From: Cylindrotheca closterium
Taxonomy: Eukaryota > Bacillariophyta > Bacillariophyceae > Bacillariales > Bacillariaceae
Reading direction: 5' to 3'
Assembly: GCA_933822405.4 (NCBI GenBank)
Contig: CAKOGP040000113.1
Location: forward strand, 570,036-634,035
DNA length: 64,000 bases
Positions 53,103 through 63,924 of this stretch are shown here, one piece after another. The position numbers and the translations under genes were made by a program. Numbering within the stretch: position 1 is the first letter of the stretch; each line of letters opens with the position of its first letter. Below the pieces are notes generated by a model. The model made no database searches, was not told the origin of the DNA, and saw only the letters and a program-made list of their open reading frames with translations.

Positions 53103-53662
53103 TTAGGCTGATTTGGATAGACCAATAACACCGAATGCAACACTTGGCCCTGGGTTTCCGGTTGTAAGAGATTTTTCTTGGCCACCTTTGCCACCATCAT
53201 CTTCCCCAGCAAAGATGACTATAGATCGTCCAATCACAGAATGTGGACCATAGAGCTTCACCATAGAGTCTTCAATCTTAATCTCTGCGTTTCCGGCTTC
53301 ATCTGCGACGATGTTTCCAATGTCACCAACCATGCGCATCGACGGATCATCTTTTGGTGCTCCATGGGTCTTGCCTACGTTTAGAAAAAGCAAGTCGGGT
53401 TAGTACGAAATCTCCACCGCAATAAATGAATATCAAACCCTCTTCACATACCAAATGGATTGAAAGAGGTTCCACAAGATGCGCTACCTTCACTCAAGTC
53501 ACCATAAGTGCAGACAGAGATCCCATGCTTTTGTCCAGGAGTCAATCCGCGGATTTGCCCTTCAAAGACGGTGGAGCTGCTTTCGGAATCTTGTGTGATC
53601 TTAAGGGAGCCGGAAACACCAGAGCTTGCCTCTTGTTGGAATGTACAGGTACAAGAAGCCAT
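53103..53662 (-). CDS. Cu/Zn-superoxide-dismutase-fold protein lacking metal ligands
   Basis: Exons 53662-53452 and 53374-53103 give 160 residues. The SOD fold is clear: [71 protein letters not shown] and GVIGLSKSA. Using human SOD1 numbering, ligand His46 is Ser and His48 is Cys (GISVCTYGD). The bridging His63 is Ser (TSFNP), His80 is Met (RMVGD) and His120 is Phe. Only His71 and Asp83 remain, and Arg143 is lost. Superoxide dismutation is thus unlikely. No leader is visible, so probably cytosolic. Role unknown: candidates are a structural or binding protein. Confidence 0.85.
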
Positions 53663-53907
53663 CTTTATTATCGAAGTGCTAAAACAAATTCAGGTTGTTG
53701 TGCGATCGTTTGTGAGGCAGTGGGAACCGACGGACGACAGCAAGACTCCACTCATGAATACCTTTCCACAACTCACACCTCCTCATCCACCTTTTTGATG
53801 CCTCGATCCAAACGTGCTTTGCTCCCAAAATACAACGCATGTACACAATATTGTTCCCATAGATTACAGAATTCTCGACAGCGAGCTTATTATTTTTATT
53901 ATAAATC

Positions 53908-53962
53908 TATTCGTCCCCATCCATATCAACATCGCATCCTCTATTCGTCCCCATCCATATCA
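53908..53962. repeat. 22-bp direct repeat spanning the CCT gene's stop codon
   Basis: CTATTCGTCCCCATCCATAT plus two bases occurs at 53908-53929 and again at 53941-53962. The second copy encodes the last residues and stop of the CCT-domain gene (minus strand), so the first copy is a duplicate of the gene's end lying in its 3' UTR. Confidence 0.8.
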
Positions 53963-55800
53963 CAGCGTTTCACAAAGCGGCCCTTGATACGAGGTCTGCT
54001 ATCAGCCAACTTCTTTCTGCAATCATACTTGATTCTCTTTCTCCAGATTCTCATCTTTCGCTTCGCATGGAAGCGAGCAATGCGAGCCTTTCGAGCTTCT
54101 GGAAGGTAAATACCAATTCGCCCATCTTTGTTCAGCAACTCCATTTGGAAAGTTGCGGGGCTTGCATTGGCATTTGTCGGACTTGTGTTGCTCAGGCTAC
54201 TTGGAAGCGTTGCGATCTGGCCTGGACTCGCCATGGGGTCACGTGGAACACCGCTATATGCTGGAATGGGCGTCACTGTGCCTGGGGGGTTCATCCCTGC
54301 CCTTGTTGGATCAGAAGACATGGTGGGTGGTGGAAGAACAGGACGATGAGGTGCTGATGGAACAGCTTCTCTCGCCTTTGCTAAAGCGTTCTTCTCATGA
54401 ATACCACCGTCTTGAAAGCTGACTGGATCAAATATGATAGAATCACCTCTTGGTCTTGGATGTGGCAGTGGAGCCATGTCATCAAGGAGCTGTGGTGCTC
54501 CGGGATGTGAAAGTTCACTTGAAGGACCTCCAGATGAAAGAAGATCATCGTGAGTAAAGTTAAATAGATCGAACGAGAATGCTCGGTCCCTTTGTAGCAC
54601 AGGGAAGTCTGTGGAGTCTGGAGGAGGCATGTCCACAGAATCAGAACGATCGTGGACATTATGATCACCAGCCATATCAGAGAAGTCGAAAGTGGAGGCT
54701 AAAGTGAAGAGAAAAAGGCTGTGAGACCAATGGAATCAAAATGGAATCAATGACGTTGATAGAGTGCAATACTTACGATCCAAATCTACGGAAAATATTC
54801 TGGCTCTAGCGGGAGGGACTGTCGGTTCAGTTATTATCACTCGCTTTTTCTCCCTAGAGGGAACTGCAGACGGAACCACAGACGGCACTGCAGCTGGTCT
54901 CGCCGCTGCTGGTGGGGCCACTGAAGGCGACGGAAGCGGACAAGGTACCGATGATGGCAACGGGCATGGTACTGCTTTCGACTTCGCTCCTGGATGGTTC
55001 GGAATCTTTGGCGCATATGAGCGAGGCTCCGATACCGTGCTAGCGGAGGTATGGGAGAGCGGATTTGGCACTGCTCCAGATGTTGGTACCAAGTTCTGTC
55101 TTACCAATGGCTGGTGCCCTGGATGCGAAAGTTTTGCCACTTTCGCTCTTGGAGCAACTGGTTTCTGTTTCGCCGAAGTTACTGGTTTCACGGGTGGCAA
55201 AAGGGGCACGGGAGACTTCCCTGAACCAGCAAGGTGAGTAAAGTTGGCCGACAGCTTCCCCAGAATCGGGTGGTCCTTTATCTGCGTCCCTTCCTTTGCA
55301 TTCGGTTGCTTTATTATTAGCGGCTCCTGCCGTTGTTTCGCCGCTAATGGATTGTGAGTTGGTGGTACCGTTCGAAGCTCCTGTTGTTTTACAGGGACTG
55401 TCCTATGAGTTTTATTAAGATGCTGCGTGCTGCCAACCTTACTACTCGGCACTGCACTTGGTGCATGTCCACCCGCGCCACTAGTGACATGGTTTGGACG
55501 AGTGGGATCATTCACCGGTTCAGCACTTGTAACATCCCCAGGGCGTCTTCTTTTCCTCAAGCCATATCTTCCAGTTGGATCTGCTGGAGATGCTTCAACA
55601 ACGCTGTTCACAAGAGCTACAGTCAACATGTGGTTCTCGATTTCTCCTTCCGAACTACAGACATCCTCATCCACCAAAATACTAGTCTCTTCCTCATGAT
55701 TCATGGCAGCATCAAGCTCAGCTTCAGTCGCGTGGGCGCGGACATTGTCAACACTCCCACGACTGACGGGGTTTACAACACGGGTTTCAACAGTGGTCAT
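53941..55800 (-). CDS. CCT-domain transcription regulator-like protein
   Basis: Exons 55800-54777 and 54698-53941 give 593 residues. The CCT motif (CONSTANS, CO-like, TOC1) is at the C-terminus, about 545-590: RKARIARFHAKRKMRIW then KYDCRKKLADSRPRIKGRF. CCT proteins bind DNA with NF-Y-type partners and act in light or clock responses in plants. The rest is low-complexity, Pro/Ser/Val-rich, with one basic patch (GLRKRRRPG) and acidic Phe motifs (RAFSFDLFNFTHDD) resembling activation segments. No B-box or receiver domain is seen. The intron (78 nt) joins VDLD to STFDFSD. Confidence 0.83.
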
Positions 55801-56773
55801 GGTAGTTTAGGGTGTAGAATTGATTCGCTGATCTGCAACCGAGAAGAATAATGTGAGAACACTATACACAGGAAATCTGGACATTTGGCTCAGAGCCAAA
55901 GAAGTAAAGTAAAGCCTTTGCGTATAGCGTCCTTTTGCGAACTTCCAGCTTGCATGCATAATCATGAAATGAAAGCACACCCTTTCAACTACAGATCGAT
56001 AGCTCACAACCTCGTGGAAAAAAGACTCAACATTCGAAAACAGATGGGCAGCTGTTTGAATCGTGGTGCTGGTTCGTTGAAAGCACGAACGGCTATGATT
56101 GTCGAATTGTTGTTCCAATGCTGAATTGTCTAAAGATAAGCAACTACAACATTCTTCTTGTATGCCAACATCACCTTCTAGTCTATCTTCAAGCTCGATG
56201 TTAGGCCTTCTGTACTTCCGAAAGATTTAAAAGATCGAACAAATCTTTTCGGAAAATCACTTGCTCAGCCTTTTACTAGCTCTCTCTTTACTTGGCGTAT
56301 GTTGTCGTTTAATCTGCTAAGCGTCAAATCGGGCTTTCGTATGGAGCTGTGAGGTACTTACACTTTGCCTTTTTTTCTAATCTTGAGTTGATTGGTTTCG
56401 AAATTGGTTTCAAAATCGTCCAAAATAGTTGTTTGCAAAGAAGGGAGAATGTGAAGATTTATGAACACATCAGCTCCTAATTAATTTCGACAAATTTAAT
56501 GTCGTACCTAGTATTCCAAAATATTCAAAATGAAAATTGAACATTTCCAGAGTGGGACACTTAGCCCTGCTTGCAGAACCAGCCAATCAAAGTTCCTTAG
56601 TAAAGAGGTATTCTGAATTCACAGTCTGGCATACTCACGTTGGATCCTTTCACGGTCTGGCATACTCACGTCGGATGCATCATCCATCCGTCTACATTTT
56701 GAATTAAAAAAACCGAGTTGGTTGTTGACAATCAACTTCGTCCAGAAGAAATCCACCCTAACGAACCGACAAA
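55801..56773. other. Large divergent intergenic region
   Basis: About 970 bp between the CCT gene (minus) and IMP3 (plus), among the largest gaps here. A tandem pair of CAC(A/G)GTCTGGCATACTCACG units lies at 56620-56676 with a 31-bp period. Untranslated exons of the CCT gene may lie near 55860-56120; no coding exon is supported. Confidence 0.45.
56620..56676. repeat. 31-bp tandem duplication upstream of IMP3
   Basis: CAC(A/G)GTCTGGCATACTCACGT(T/C)GGAT is present twice (56620-56645 and 56651-56676), about 100 bp before the IMP3 ATG. It may be a duplicated promoter element. Confidence 0.8.
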
Positions 56774-57319
56774 ATGAGAGAACTAAAATACCATGAGAAG
56801 AAGCTCTTACGAAAAGTTGATCTGTATTCCTGGAAGAAAGAAGACAACCTTCATGTTGCCAAAATCATGCGTCGCTATCACATCCAAAACCGTGAAGATT
56901 ACACTGCATATTCCAGGATATGTGGAATAGTTACCAAACTTTCAGCGAAAATAAAGACGCTGAAGAGTGACGATCCATTCCGAATTGCATTGACGGACCA
57001 ACTTTTGACGAAGCTATCCGACATGGGGTTGATCAACCAAGTAAAATCATTGAAGCAAGCTGAAGACTTGACCGCTTCTGTTCTTTGTCGACGACGACTA
57101 CCTGTCATTATGGTTCGTCTAAAAATGGCAGAGACCTTGAGGACAGCTGTAACATTTGTGGAACAAGGTCAAGTCCGAGTTGGTCCTCATGTGGTCACAG
57201 ACCCAGCTTTTCTCGTTACCAAGGCGATGGAAGATTATGTCACTTGGGTCGACACATCCAAAGTTCGACGAACGGTTCAGAAATACAATGACAAGCTTGA
57301 TGACTTTGATCTTTTGTAA
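56774..57319 (+). CDS. IMP3: U3 snoRNP protein IMP3
   Basis: Single exon, 181 residues, the usual length. IMP3 is part of the small-subunit processome and helps pair U3 snoRNA with pre-rRNA. The start MRELKYHEKKLLRKVD and the ribosomal S4-like region (CRRRLPVIMVRLKMAE, then TAVTFVEQGQVRVGPHVV) are diagnostic, and the end reads KYNDKLDDFDLL. Nucleolar location is expected from the family. Confidence 0.93.
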   Translation: MRELKYHEKKLLRKVDLYSWKKEDNLHVAKIMRRYHIQNREDYTAYSRICGIVTKLSAKIKTLKSDDPFRIALTDQLLTKLSDMGLINQVKSLKQAEDLTASVLCRRRLPVIMVRLKMAETLRTAVTFVEQGQVRVGPHVVTDPAFLVTKAMEDYVTWVDTSKVRRTVQKYNDKLDDFDLL

Positions 57320-57614
57320 GCTTTTTATGCTCTACCACAATGATTGGGGTCCCCGAGTCGTTGAGACCCACTTGTGGATTGAATGTGATAGGAACCTGGC
57401 TGAGAAAGTCTGTTTGTGACAGACGATGAACAAGCTAACCAATAGCGCTAGTGCTTGACCCAATGTCTGACTTCGCTTTCTTTTGGAACCCAGTAAACTT
57501 CATATCTGATGAATTCTTCGATGGTGTATATCATTCAAAAGAGGCTCAAACTTATAACAACTAATGTATCATTTAGAACGCCCACTGGATAAGCGAGACT
57601 TTGTCTCAGAACAG

Positions 57615-60296
57615 CTACTCTTCCATGATCCTCATGATATCGACCTTCCAAGTGATGTCGGCATAGAACCAAATCACCCAGAATAATAGAATAATTTGTA
57701 TCATAGCTCGAATAGAGACTGGATGAACCGGGTCGTCTTTTCCTGAAATCATAATTTTCATTGGATGAATTGGAACGTCCTCGTAATCCCTATTTGCAAA
57801 CTTTTTCAGTTCACGTTCAAATGTCTGCAGCAGCCTCAGTCGAGCAGGGTGTCGCTTGCAGGTATTCACAACAGTCCATGGTCCAATTGGTCCCATCTTA
57901 TCGGTATTCCTCGCAAATTCGGTGAAAACATGAAGATTGCGTTCATACTTATTGAAAGCTACGAAGTCGGTGGGGTCGATATGGCGTTCAATCGCCTCCA
58001 AGCCCTCTCTAAAATGTTCAACGGAGTTCGCATCAAGCCAAGTATGCAAATCTTTCACAATGTGCTTGTGAGCAAGGCGCTTTCCAAGTGTGGCAGCAAT
58101 GCTATCTTTGTCAGCCACGAAGAGAAGTTTGAATAATAATACACCTTCTTCTCGGCACTTGGCGTCATACTGTCGAAACTCATCATACTTCTTCATCCTG
58201 TCTTTTTCATTCAGCTCAGAAAAGTTTCCATAAACTACGGTTCATTCACACAAAGGTGAGTTGTGGTGATCAAGAAGATCAAAAGTGCGAGGAACAAAAC
58301 GTACCGAAATCACCTGCTGGACCGCGGTCCCATACTAAGGCAGTGTACTCTGGAACTCGTTCTTCTTCTTTATAGACATCTTCCGGGTACTCAAATCGAC
58401 CCCTGTCCATCCATGGCTTCTGTCTTTGCTCCGGTGTGGGGGGTCTTTTGTTGATAAAAAAGGCCAGTTAGTTCCATGTTTGGTAGAAGCCATGACAGGG
58501 GGAAACGTGATCGAACTTACCTATTATGCTGCGCGGTTCTCACCACGTAACCACAGTCCTCTAGTGCAGAACAGATTAGACCTCCCGTCGACGATTTTGC
58601 AGTACAATCTAGTCCTTCGAGATACAGAATAACTCGTTTCGGGGCCTTTCCTTGTTTCTGATATTTGGCGACCAAAGCAGACATCTTCTTCACCTGCTTT
58701 GCAAGCTCCTTCCAACGATGCTTGTCCTTCCGCGCCTTCATTGGAGTATGCCCAGATCGTATGAAATCTTTCAGAGTCATGAGGCTACTAGGGGGGGTGT
58801 TGATAGCGTTCTTGCCGCGCAGAGACCATGATGTTTTCAATCGGTTGCAAGCTGTTTTGTATGCAGTAAGCGTATCATCATATCTCAATCGTAGTGCAGC
58901 CCACTCTTGGTTTTTGAAGAAAGCTCCAGAATAGGTGTAGCCATAGATCGACTCCTCCGGCTCGACTGCTGCATCCATAATTGTCACATCAGAATGCTGA
59001 GTACCCCTTTCAATCTTCTTGCGTTCGAGTACTACATATCGCGGCATTTCGCCCAGAATGCTAGGACCATACGGTGTAAGATGGAGGAAAATTGCCACAG
59101 ATCGATCCGGTTCGAGACGACGATAGCAAGCATATCCGCCTTGACCAGACCCAACGACCAGAAATCCAATAGATAAAAGCTTCGAACGAGTCTCTTCGGG
59201 TACAGCGCCATGACCGATTGCCTCTGCAACTTGATGCCCGAATTCAAGAAGCTCTTGGTCAAGAACAGTATCCTGAAAGGCTCCGGCGTTTGGATGGAAC
59301 TGTTCGATACCTTGCACCGCCTTCCATCGGTTATGTGTGACGTTGTAGGTGCTGTATGTGAGTTGTCTCCCGAATCTACTTCCAAGGAACGAGACTGCAA
59401 AGGACAGGATTGCTCGGAGGAAACCAAGTGTAACAATCACAGGACGACTGTTTTGGTCCAGGTACGGTGCGATATAAATTGCACTGAATGGAAGGAATAC
59501 CTGCTTTGTTGATTCATCAACAAAATGCCGAGCAAACCATCGAAAGGATCTGTTTCCCATGAAAGCACTGCGATTTGAAGATTATCATTTTGTAAATAAC
59601 TGGATTCCATATGACGGCAATGATCTGCGCTTGGATAATACTTACAAAGCTTCTGCCATTCCGACTTCTACCAGACGATGGTCCCGTCTAGCCTCATATC
59701 CTCGAGCAATCGCTAGAATCAATCGAATTGACCTAGTGCCCTAGAGAAAAAATGATTAAAGATGAGTTTACCGATCCCAATGGCAGAACATTGTACTTTT
59801 GTTGAAAATCACATACCAGTTTGACATTCGTCAAAAAATCTCTACTGACACCCCCTCGACCAATCGCCTTCATGCTCCTAACGGCACGCTTGCCTTGTTT
59901 GCGTTTTTGCACAGCATACGATCCCATGGCGATCCAATTGACTGGATTCAAGCAGTATTCATATCCGCCACTGAGTCTCACCAGCAACCGACTTGTTTTC
60001 CACCAGTGACGGAATTGGTTCAACTGCCAAACGTAGTAGTTGCGGTGCCTTTTGAAACGTTTCTCTGGAGGGCGATTAGGATTTGTTTTCGGGTGTCGAT
60101 TCAATTCATGTCTCCGATCACTGTGAAGAAATAGCGCCAAAATGGTTTCGGCAACCTCGACATCACCAATCGTACGAGCGGATGATGTAGTGGCAACAAG
60201 CAGCAATGGGCCGGTCTCTTCATCGGCAGTAGTCCCGTTTGCACTGCCATATGATGATTTTCCTTCTTGTTTCTGGAACAGTGGGAGGTTTGACAT
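57615..60296 (-). CDS. Membrane-associated polyphosphate kinase 2-like protein
   Basis: Exons 60296-59817, 59740-59646, 59567-58521, 58444-58305 and 58234-57615 give 793 residues. The C-terminal third resembles PPK2. There is a modified P-loop (YLEGLDCTAKSSTGGLI, normally GRDAAGKGG), a Walker-B-like LVWDRGPAGDF (normally DRSWYNR), then LLFKLLFVADKD and PWTVVNTCKRHPARLRLL. The N-terminal two thirds are unrecognised: basic, with hydrophobic stretches (FLPFSAIYIAPYL, VTLGFLRAILSFAVSFL). A C-terminal membrane helix (MIQIILLFWVIWFYADI) follows the kinase part. PPK2 enzymes transfer phosphate between polyphosphate and nucleotides. The motif changes leave direction and even activity open. Splice joins keep the frame throughout. 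Confidence 0.72.
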
Positions 60297-60518
60297 TCTA
60301 TTTGGTGCCTGTTTGTTTTATTATTATTGTTTCATTTGTTTTGACATCAGTCGTTGCGTCGTCGTCGTGTCAAAAATCGCAGACTTTGTGATGGCAGGTT
60401 TTTTAAAAAAAGACACGACTCGGGCGACTACAGTATTTTTACTATTATTGTTCGAATGAATCCCAAATCCTTTTGACGACAATGTCATCGTGCCGCGAAG
60501 TGAGCATTGGTTCTCAAC
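60297..60518. promoter_or_regulatory. Divergent promoter spacer
   Basis: 222 bp between the starts of the PPK2-like (minus) and OTU-like (plus) genes; must hold both promoters. No defined element recognised. Confidence 0.35.
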
Positions 60519-61496
60519 ATGCCGATACTGTCGTTACCTAGTTCTACAACGATTCTCTTCCTTATATTCAGGGTTAGTGATTTCACAACATTTTCTTTCA
60601 CTTCACCAGTGCTTCGAGACGGAAGGGAGGCACGACGAACACTGACAAACTTGAAGTCCACAAATGGACTGGATGTGGATGCTTCAGCAACCTTTATAAA
60701 CGTTTTTACAACTGTGGAGACAAACGATGAGATTGGTGATTCCTCTGGCTCTTCTGCCTCTATCAAGAAAATGCTCTCGACATTTGAATATGCTCCCAAT
60801 GGAGTTTGTGTGGATCCTGAACTATTTGTGCTAAAAGACAGTGACAAAACCGAACAGGGTGATGGTATCAAAAAGTGCTTTACAATGCGCAACGTCCCAG
60901 GCAATGGAGACTGTATGTTTCTGGCAGTCGCACTGGCTGCTGCTACTAGCATGGGATTGGGAGGGAACGATGCCTTGCTCGAAGCCATTTCCAAGGAAAC
61001 CCGAGAAGTGGTGGCACAAGTCTTGTCGTCTCCAAATGGAAACCTACATATTGCAAATGGACAGACATGTAAAGCCCAAGCATTGTTACAACAAGCGACC
61101 CGAGGAGAGGGCTTGGGAGATGATACCGATCGATACTTGGAACTATTGAGAAAGCCAGGGGCAAAGGGTGGTATCCAAGGAGGAGGGCCAGAATTGACGG
61201 TTTTGGCCAATGTCTTGCGACGGCCCATATCGATTTATGAGCTGGCTCCGCCCGTTGATGACATTGGCGAGAAGGATCGCTTAGACTCTTCACCAAGCAC
61301 TTACCCCATCGTTTGCAAAGGTACCTTTGGATTAGATTTGTTTGCAGATCCATGTGCTACAATACCCGAATCAGCTGTCTTGTCGAATGTTCAACCTGGA
61401 GCATACAGTTGGCAACTGCATATCCTCATCTTAGATGTGTCTCCCAATGGGAATGAGAAGCACGCCTGTGTTTTGCTGCCACAGACTCCTATATGA
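60519..61496 (+). CDS. OTU-family cysteine protease (putative deubiquitinase)
   Basis: 325 residues from the first in-frame ATG. The OTU core starts near residue 130: the catalytic Asp and Cys lie in VPGNGDCMFLAVALA and the catalytic His is in NEKHACVLLP near the end. GGGPELTVLANVLRRPISIYEL is the conserved middle helix-strand. OTU enzymes cut ubiquitin or ubiquitin-like chains. The N-terminus is hydrophobic (SSTTILFLIFRVSDF), resembling a signal peptide followed by Phe/Ser/Thr. That would place the enzyme in the plastid complex or secretory route; a deubiquitinase is known in the periplastid compartment of diatoms. The location is uncertain. Confidence 0.8.
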   Translation: MPILSLPSSTTILFLIFRVSDFTTFSFTSPVLRDGREARRTLTNLKSTNGLDVDASATFINVFTTVETNDEIGDSSGSSASIKKMLSTFEYAPNGVCVDPELFVLKDSDKTEQGDGIKKCFTMRNVPGNGDCMFLAVALAAATSMGLGGNDALLEAISKETREVVAQVLSSPNGNLHIANGQTCKAQALLQQATRGEGLGDDTDRYLELLRKPGAKGGIQGGGPELTVLANVLRRPISIYELAPPVDDIGEKDRLDSSPSTYPIVCKGTFGLDLFADPCATIPESAVLSNVQPGAYSWQLHILILDVSPNGNEKHACVLLPQTPI

Positions 61497-61881
61497 ACAA
61501 AGAAAGAGATTAGATAATGCATTGAATTCAGGAGAGAATAGAGTGATGGGCTATTGCACGATCAGTCGTGTTGCCTTTCAACTGATTTCACTATAGTACA
61601 GCTAGGAGCTAGGTGGTAGGTTGCTCAGACCATATCGAGAACCATTCGGATCATTGCTGAATCAGTTGACAGATGCCAAAAAGTGCTTTGTTCATATCGG
61701 TACTGTAAAACTGATACTAATTTTTTCGATGCACCTCAAGCACGACTTGAGACACGCCTTTTTTTTCTGCAAGTCACTTCCGAATGAATCACTTTTTTGG
61801 TACGATCAATGGGCACCTCATCGAACAGCTTCCGCCAACATCTCCTCGAAACGGATGCCAGGGTCACCATAAAAACCCAAA
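61497..61881. other. Intergenic region, nothing recognised
   Basis: 385 bp between co-directional genes. No supported open frame or repeat. Confidence 0.4.
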
Positions 61882-63531
61882 ATGAAGATCCAATCAATTG
61901 TACTAGTGCTTGTTTTGTCAACATATGCTGTTGCAGCAAAGAGGCTACGAGAGCAAGCTGCAGTGAACGAGCATGACCGCCAACTCCAAGAGAAGAATCC
62001 CAACAAACGAATCAATTGGGGAGATGGCTTGGATAACATAGGAGATGGAGGCTTCTTAGATGATATCAAAGATGGATTTGACGACTTGCTTGAGAACATC
62101 ACAGATGCGTTTGATGGCAACAATTTGGGAGATGGAATTGGTGACCTTATTGGAGATTTCACCGATGGCTTTGAGTGGCCTGAAAGCTGGCCCAAGTTGA
62201 ATGACGGAAAGGTCGATTGGGAAAATTTCACCAATTGGATCAACTTTGATTTCAATAACTTCACTTGGGATCTCATTGATTGGGATAGCAGCACATGGGA
62301 CGACTTCCGCGGCGATATTGATCTTAACAATCCAGATATCGACTTTTGCTCTATCCTTGAGACTGCTGTCGGTATTGGAAAGGGATTTGGAATCGAAGGA
62401 AACTGCCGTTGCAAAGACAACGGCGATGGAGACATTGCCATCGGATGTGATTTCCAAAATGAATGCTACAGCTCAAGCGCTCTTTGCGGTGAAGTCAACT
62501 TGAATTATACTATGAGTGATGAAATTGCCGTCAGTGCCTGTGTGGATTTTGAAGGTGATTCCTATCCAGAGGTTTGTTTCGACTACGCGTACAACATGTC
62601 TGGGCAGGGGGCACATACTTGTTCAGCTTCCTATGGGGGCAATACATGCGAGTGTGCACTTGATGGCTTTTGCCTCAGTTTGGACTGTAGCATGTTCCTT
62701 CCAGGAGCAGCCTTTGACTCTTGCCAGCTTTTGGAAACGGTTACGGAGGGAGATATCATTTCTTGGTTGCCAGAATTCCCTGCTTTTGGCGACAACTTCT
62801 CTCAAGTCTTTGACAATATTGACTGGGATGTTATCGACTGGGGGAATCTAGACACTGATAATTTCAATCCAGGTGAAATTGAATGGGGTTCGAATGCAAG
62901 AGAGCGCCGATTTGGTGACATTATTAACGTGAATCCAGCCGACGACTTGATGTGTCCTATCCTTCAGAGCTTCATCGGAATGAGTACTGAGTTCAATTCC
63001 GCCGGTGGCTGTTCGTGCGGGGCTAGCGATGGCGAGGAACAAGGGTTGTCAATGGACTGCAAGTTTGAAAATGCTTGCGTGGATGAAAAGACCTGTGCGT
63101 CCATTGGAGTCTCGTTCGAGTTTGTAAAACTAGGCGGGGTTCAAACAGAAGCCTGTGTCAACTTTGCCGATGACGGTCATCCAGAGACATGTTTCGCCTT
63201 TGAAGTTGATGTTGCAGAGACTTCCGCCCCCACTTGCTTCGCAACGTATGGCGGAAAGGAGTGCAAATGTTCAATTGAAAATCTTTGTCTCGCAGTCGAC
63301 TGCTCTGAGTACGAACCTACTGCTGTTGTTGACACCTGTCAACAAATTGACTTTGGTAGAATGGATCCCATTTCTTTCATTCCTCGTTTTGCAGAACGAC
63401 GTGATGCAAGCGACATACAAAACGATGGAAATGGTGACAGCACGTCTAAAAACCGAGAAGCCGAATCATCAGCGACAGTACGAGCAACAATATTCGCTTC
63501 ACTTTTGGTGTTGCTTCCATTGCTGTTATAG
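61882..63531 (+). CDS. Secreted, acidic, Cys-rich duplicated-domain protein, probable GPI anchor
   Basis: Single exon, 549 residues. A signal peptide (IVLVLVLSTYAVAA) is followed by two copies of a module. Each copy has an acidic Asp/Trp/Phe/Asn-rich stretch (e.g. WENFTNWINFDFNNFTWD; FDNIDWDVIDWGNLDTD) and a Cys-rich domain of about 140 residues. The Cys domains (about 154-285 and 355-490) share the order FCSILET/MCPILQS, CxC, ACVDF/ACVNF, ASYGG/ATYGG, CxC and DCS. The C-terminal hydrophobic tail (RATIFASLLVLLPLLL) after Ser/Asn-rich sequence fits a GPI signal. Likely a cell-wall or surface protein; no known family recognised. Confidence 0.75.
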   Translation: MKIQSIVLVLVLSTYAVAAKRLREQAAVNEHDRQLQEKNPNKRINWGDGLDNIGDGGFLDDIKDGFDDLLENITDAFDGNNLGDGIGDLIGDFTDGFEWPESWPKLNDGKVDWENFTNWINFDFNNFTWDLIDWDSSTWDDFRGDIDLNNPDIDFCSILETAVGIGKGFGIEGNCRCKDNGDGDIAIGCDFQNECYSSSALCGEVNLNYTMSDEIAVSACVDFEGDSYPEVCFDYAYNMSGQGAHTCSASYGGNTCECALDGFCLSLDCSMFLPGAAFDSCQLLETVTEGDIISWLPEFPAFGDNFSQVFDNIDWDVIDWGNLDTDNFNPGEIEWGSNARERRFGDIINVNPADDLMCPILQSFIGMSTEFNSAGGCSCGASDGEEQGLSMDCKFENACVDEKTCASIGVSFEFVKLGGVQTEACVNFADDGHPETCFAFEVDVAETSAPTCFATYGGKECKCSIENLCLAVDCSEYEPTAVVDTCQQIDFGRMDPISFIPRFAERRDASDIQNDGNGDSTSKNREAESSATVRATIFASLLVLLPLLL

Positions 63532-63924
63532 AGTAGTCCACCAATTGCAAACATAGATCGATACGTGTAGATTTTCAGATTCCTCGTCCTGTTGCCAGAC
63601 TCTCATAAGATCACAACTAGTGTAAGGGATCGACTGCCAGTGTGTACCGCATTGCAGGACAAGGAATAATCATCTTGTTCCAGCATCATTTTCCACGGTA
63701 GTCCAAACTAGCAAAAAGCAGCTGCGACAAGAGAATACTGTCACATCGGTGACGGATGTCGCCAGGTTCTTACCCCTAAATGGTATTAGTACACAGACAG
63801 CAGCAAGAAGAAGCTAGGACTATTCAAAAAGAAGAGTTGTATTTCGATCTTTCTATTCTATTTTATTGTAAGACTTTATTTTTTCTATCATTTCTCGCTC
63901 TTAGAGATGTTTTGTTGTAGCACT
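63532..63924. other. Intergenic region, nothing recognised
   Basis: Spacer after the secreted-protein gene. No gene or repeat is supported here. Confidence 0.35.

Noticed and set aside
55807..56118. 103-residue minus-strand open frame upstream of the CCT gene
   Set aside because: No motif and biased composition; more likely 5' UTR or spacer than coding.
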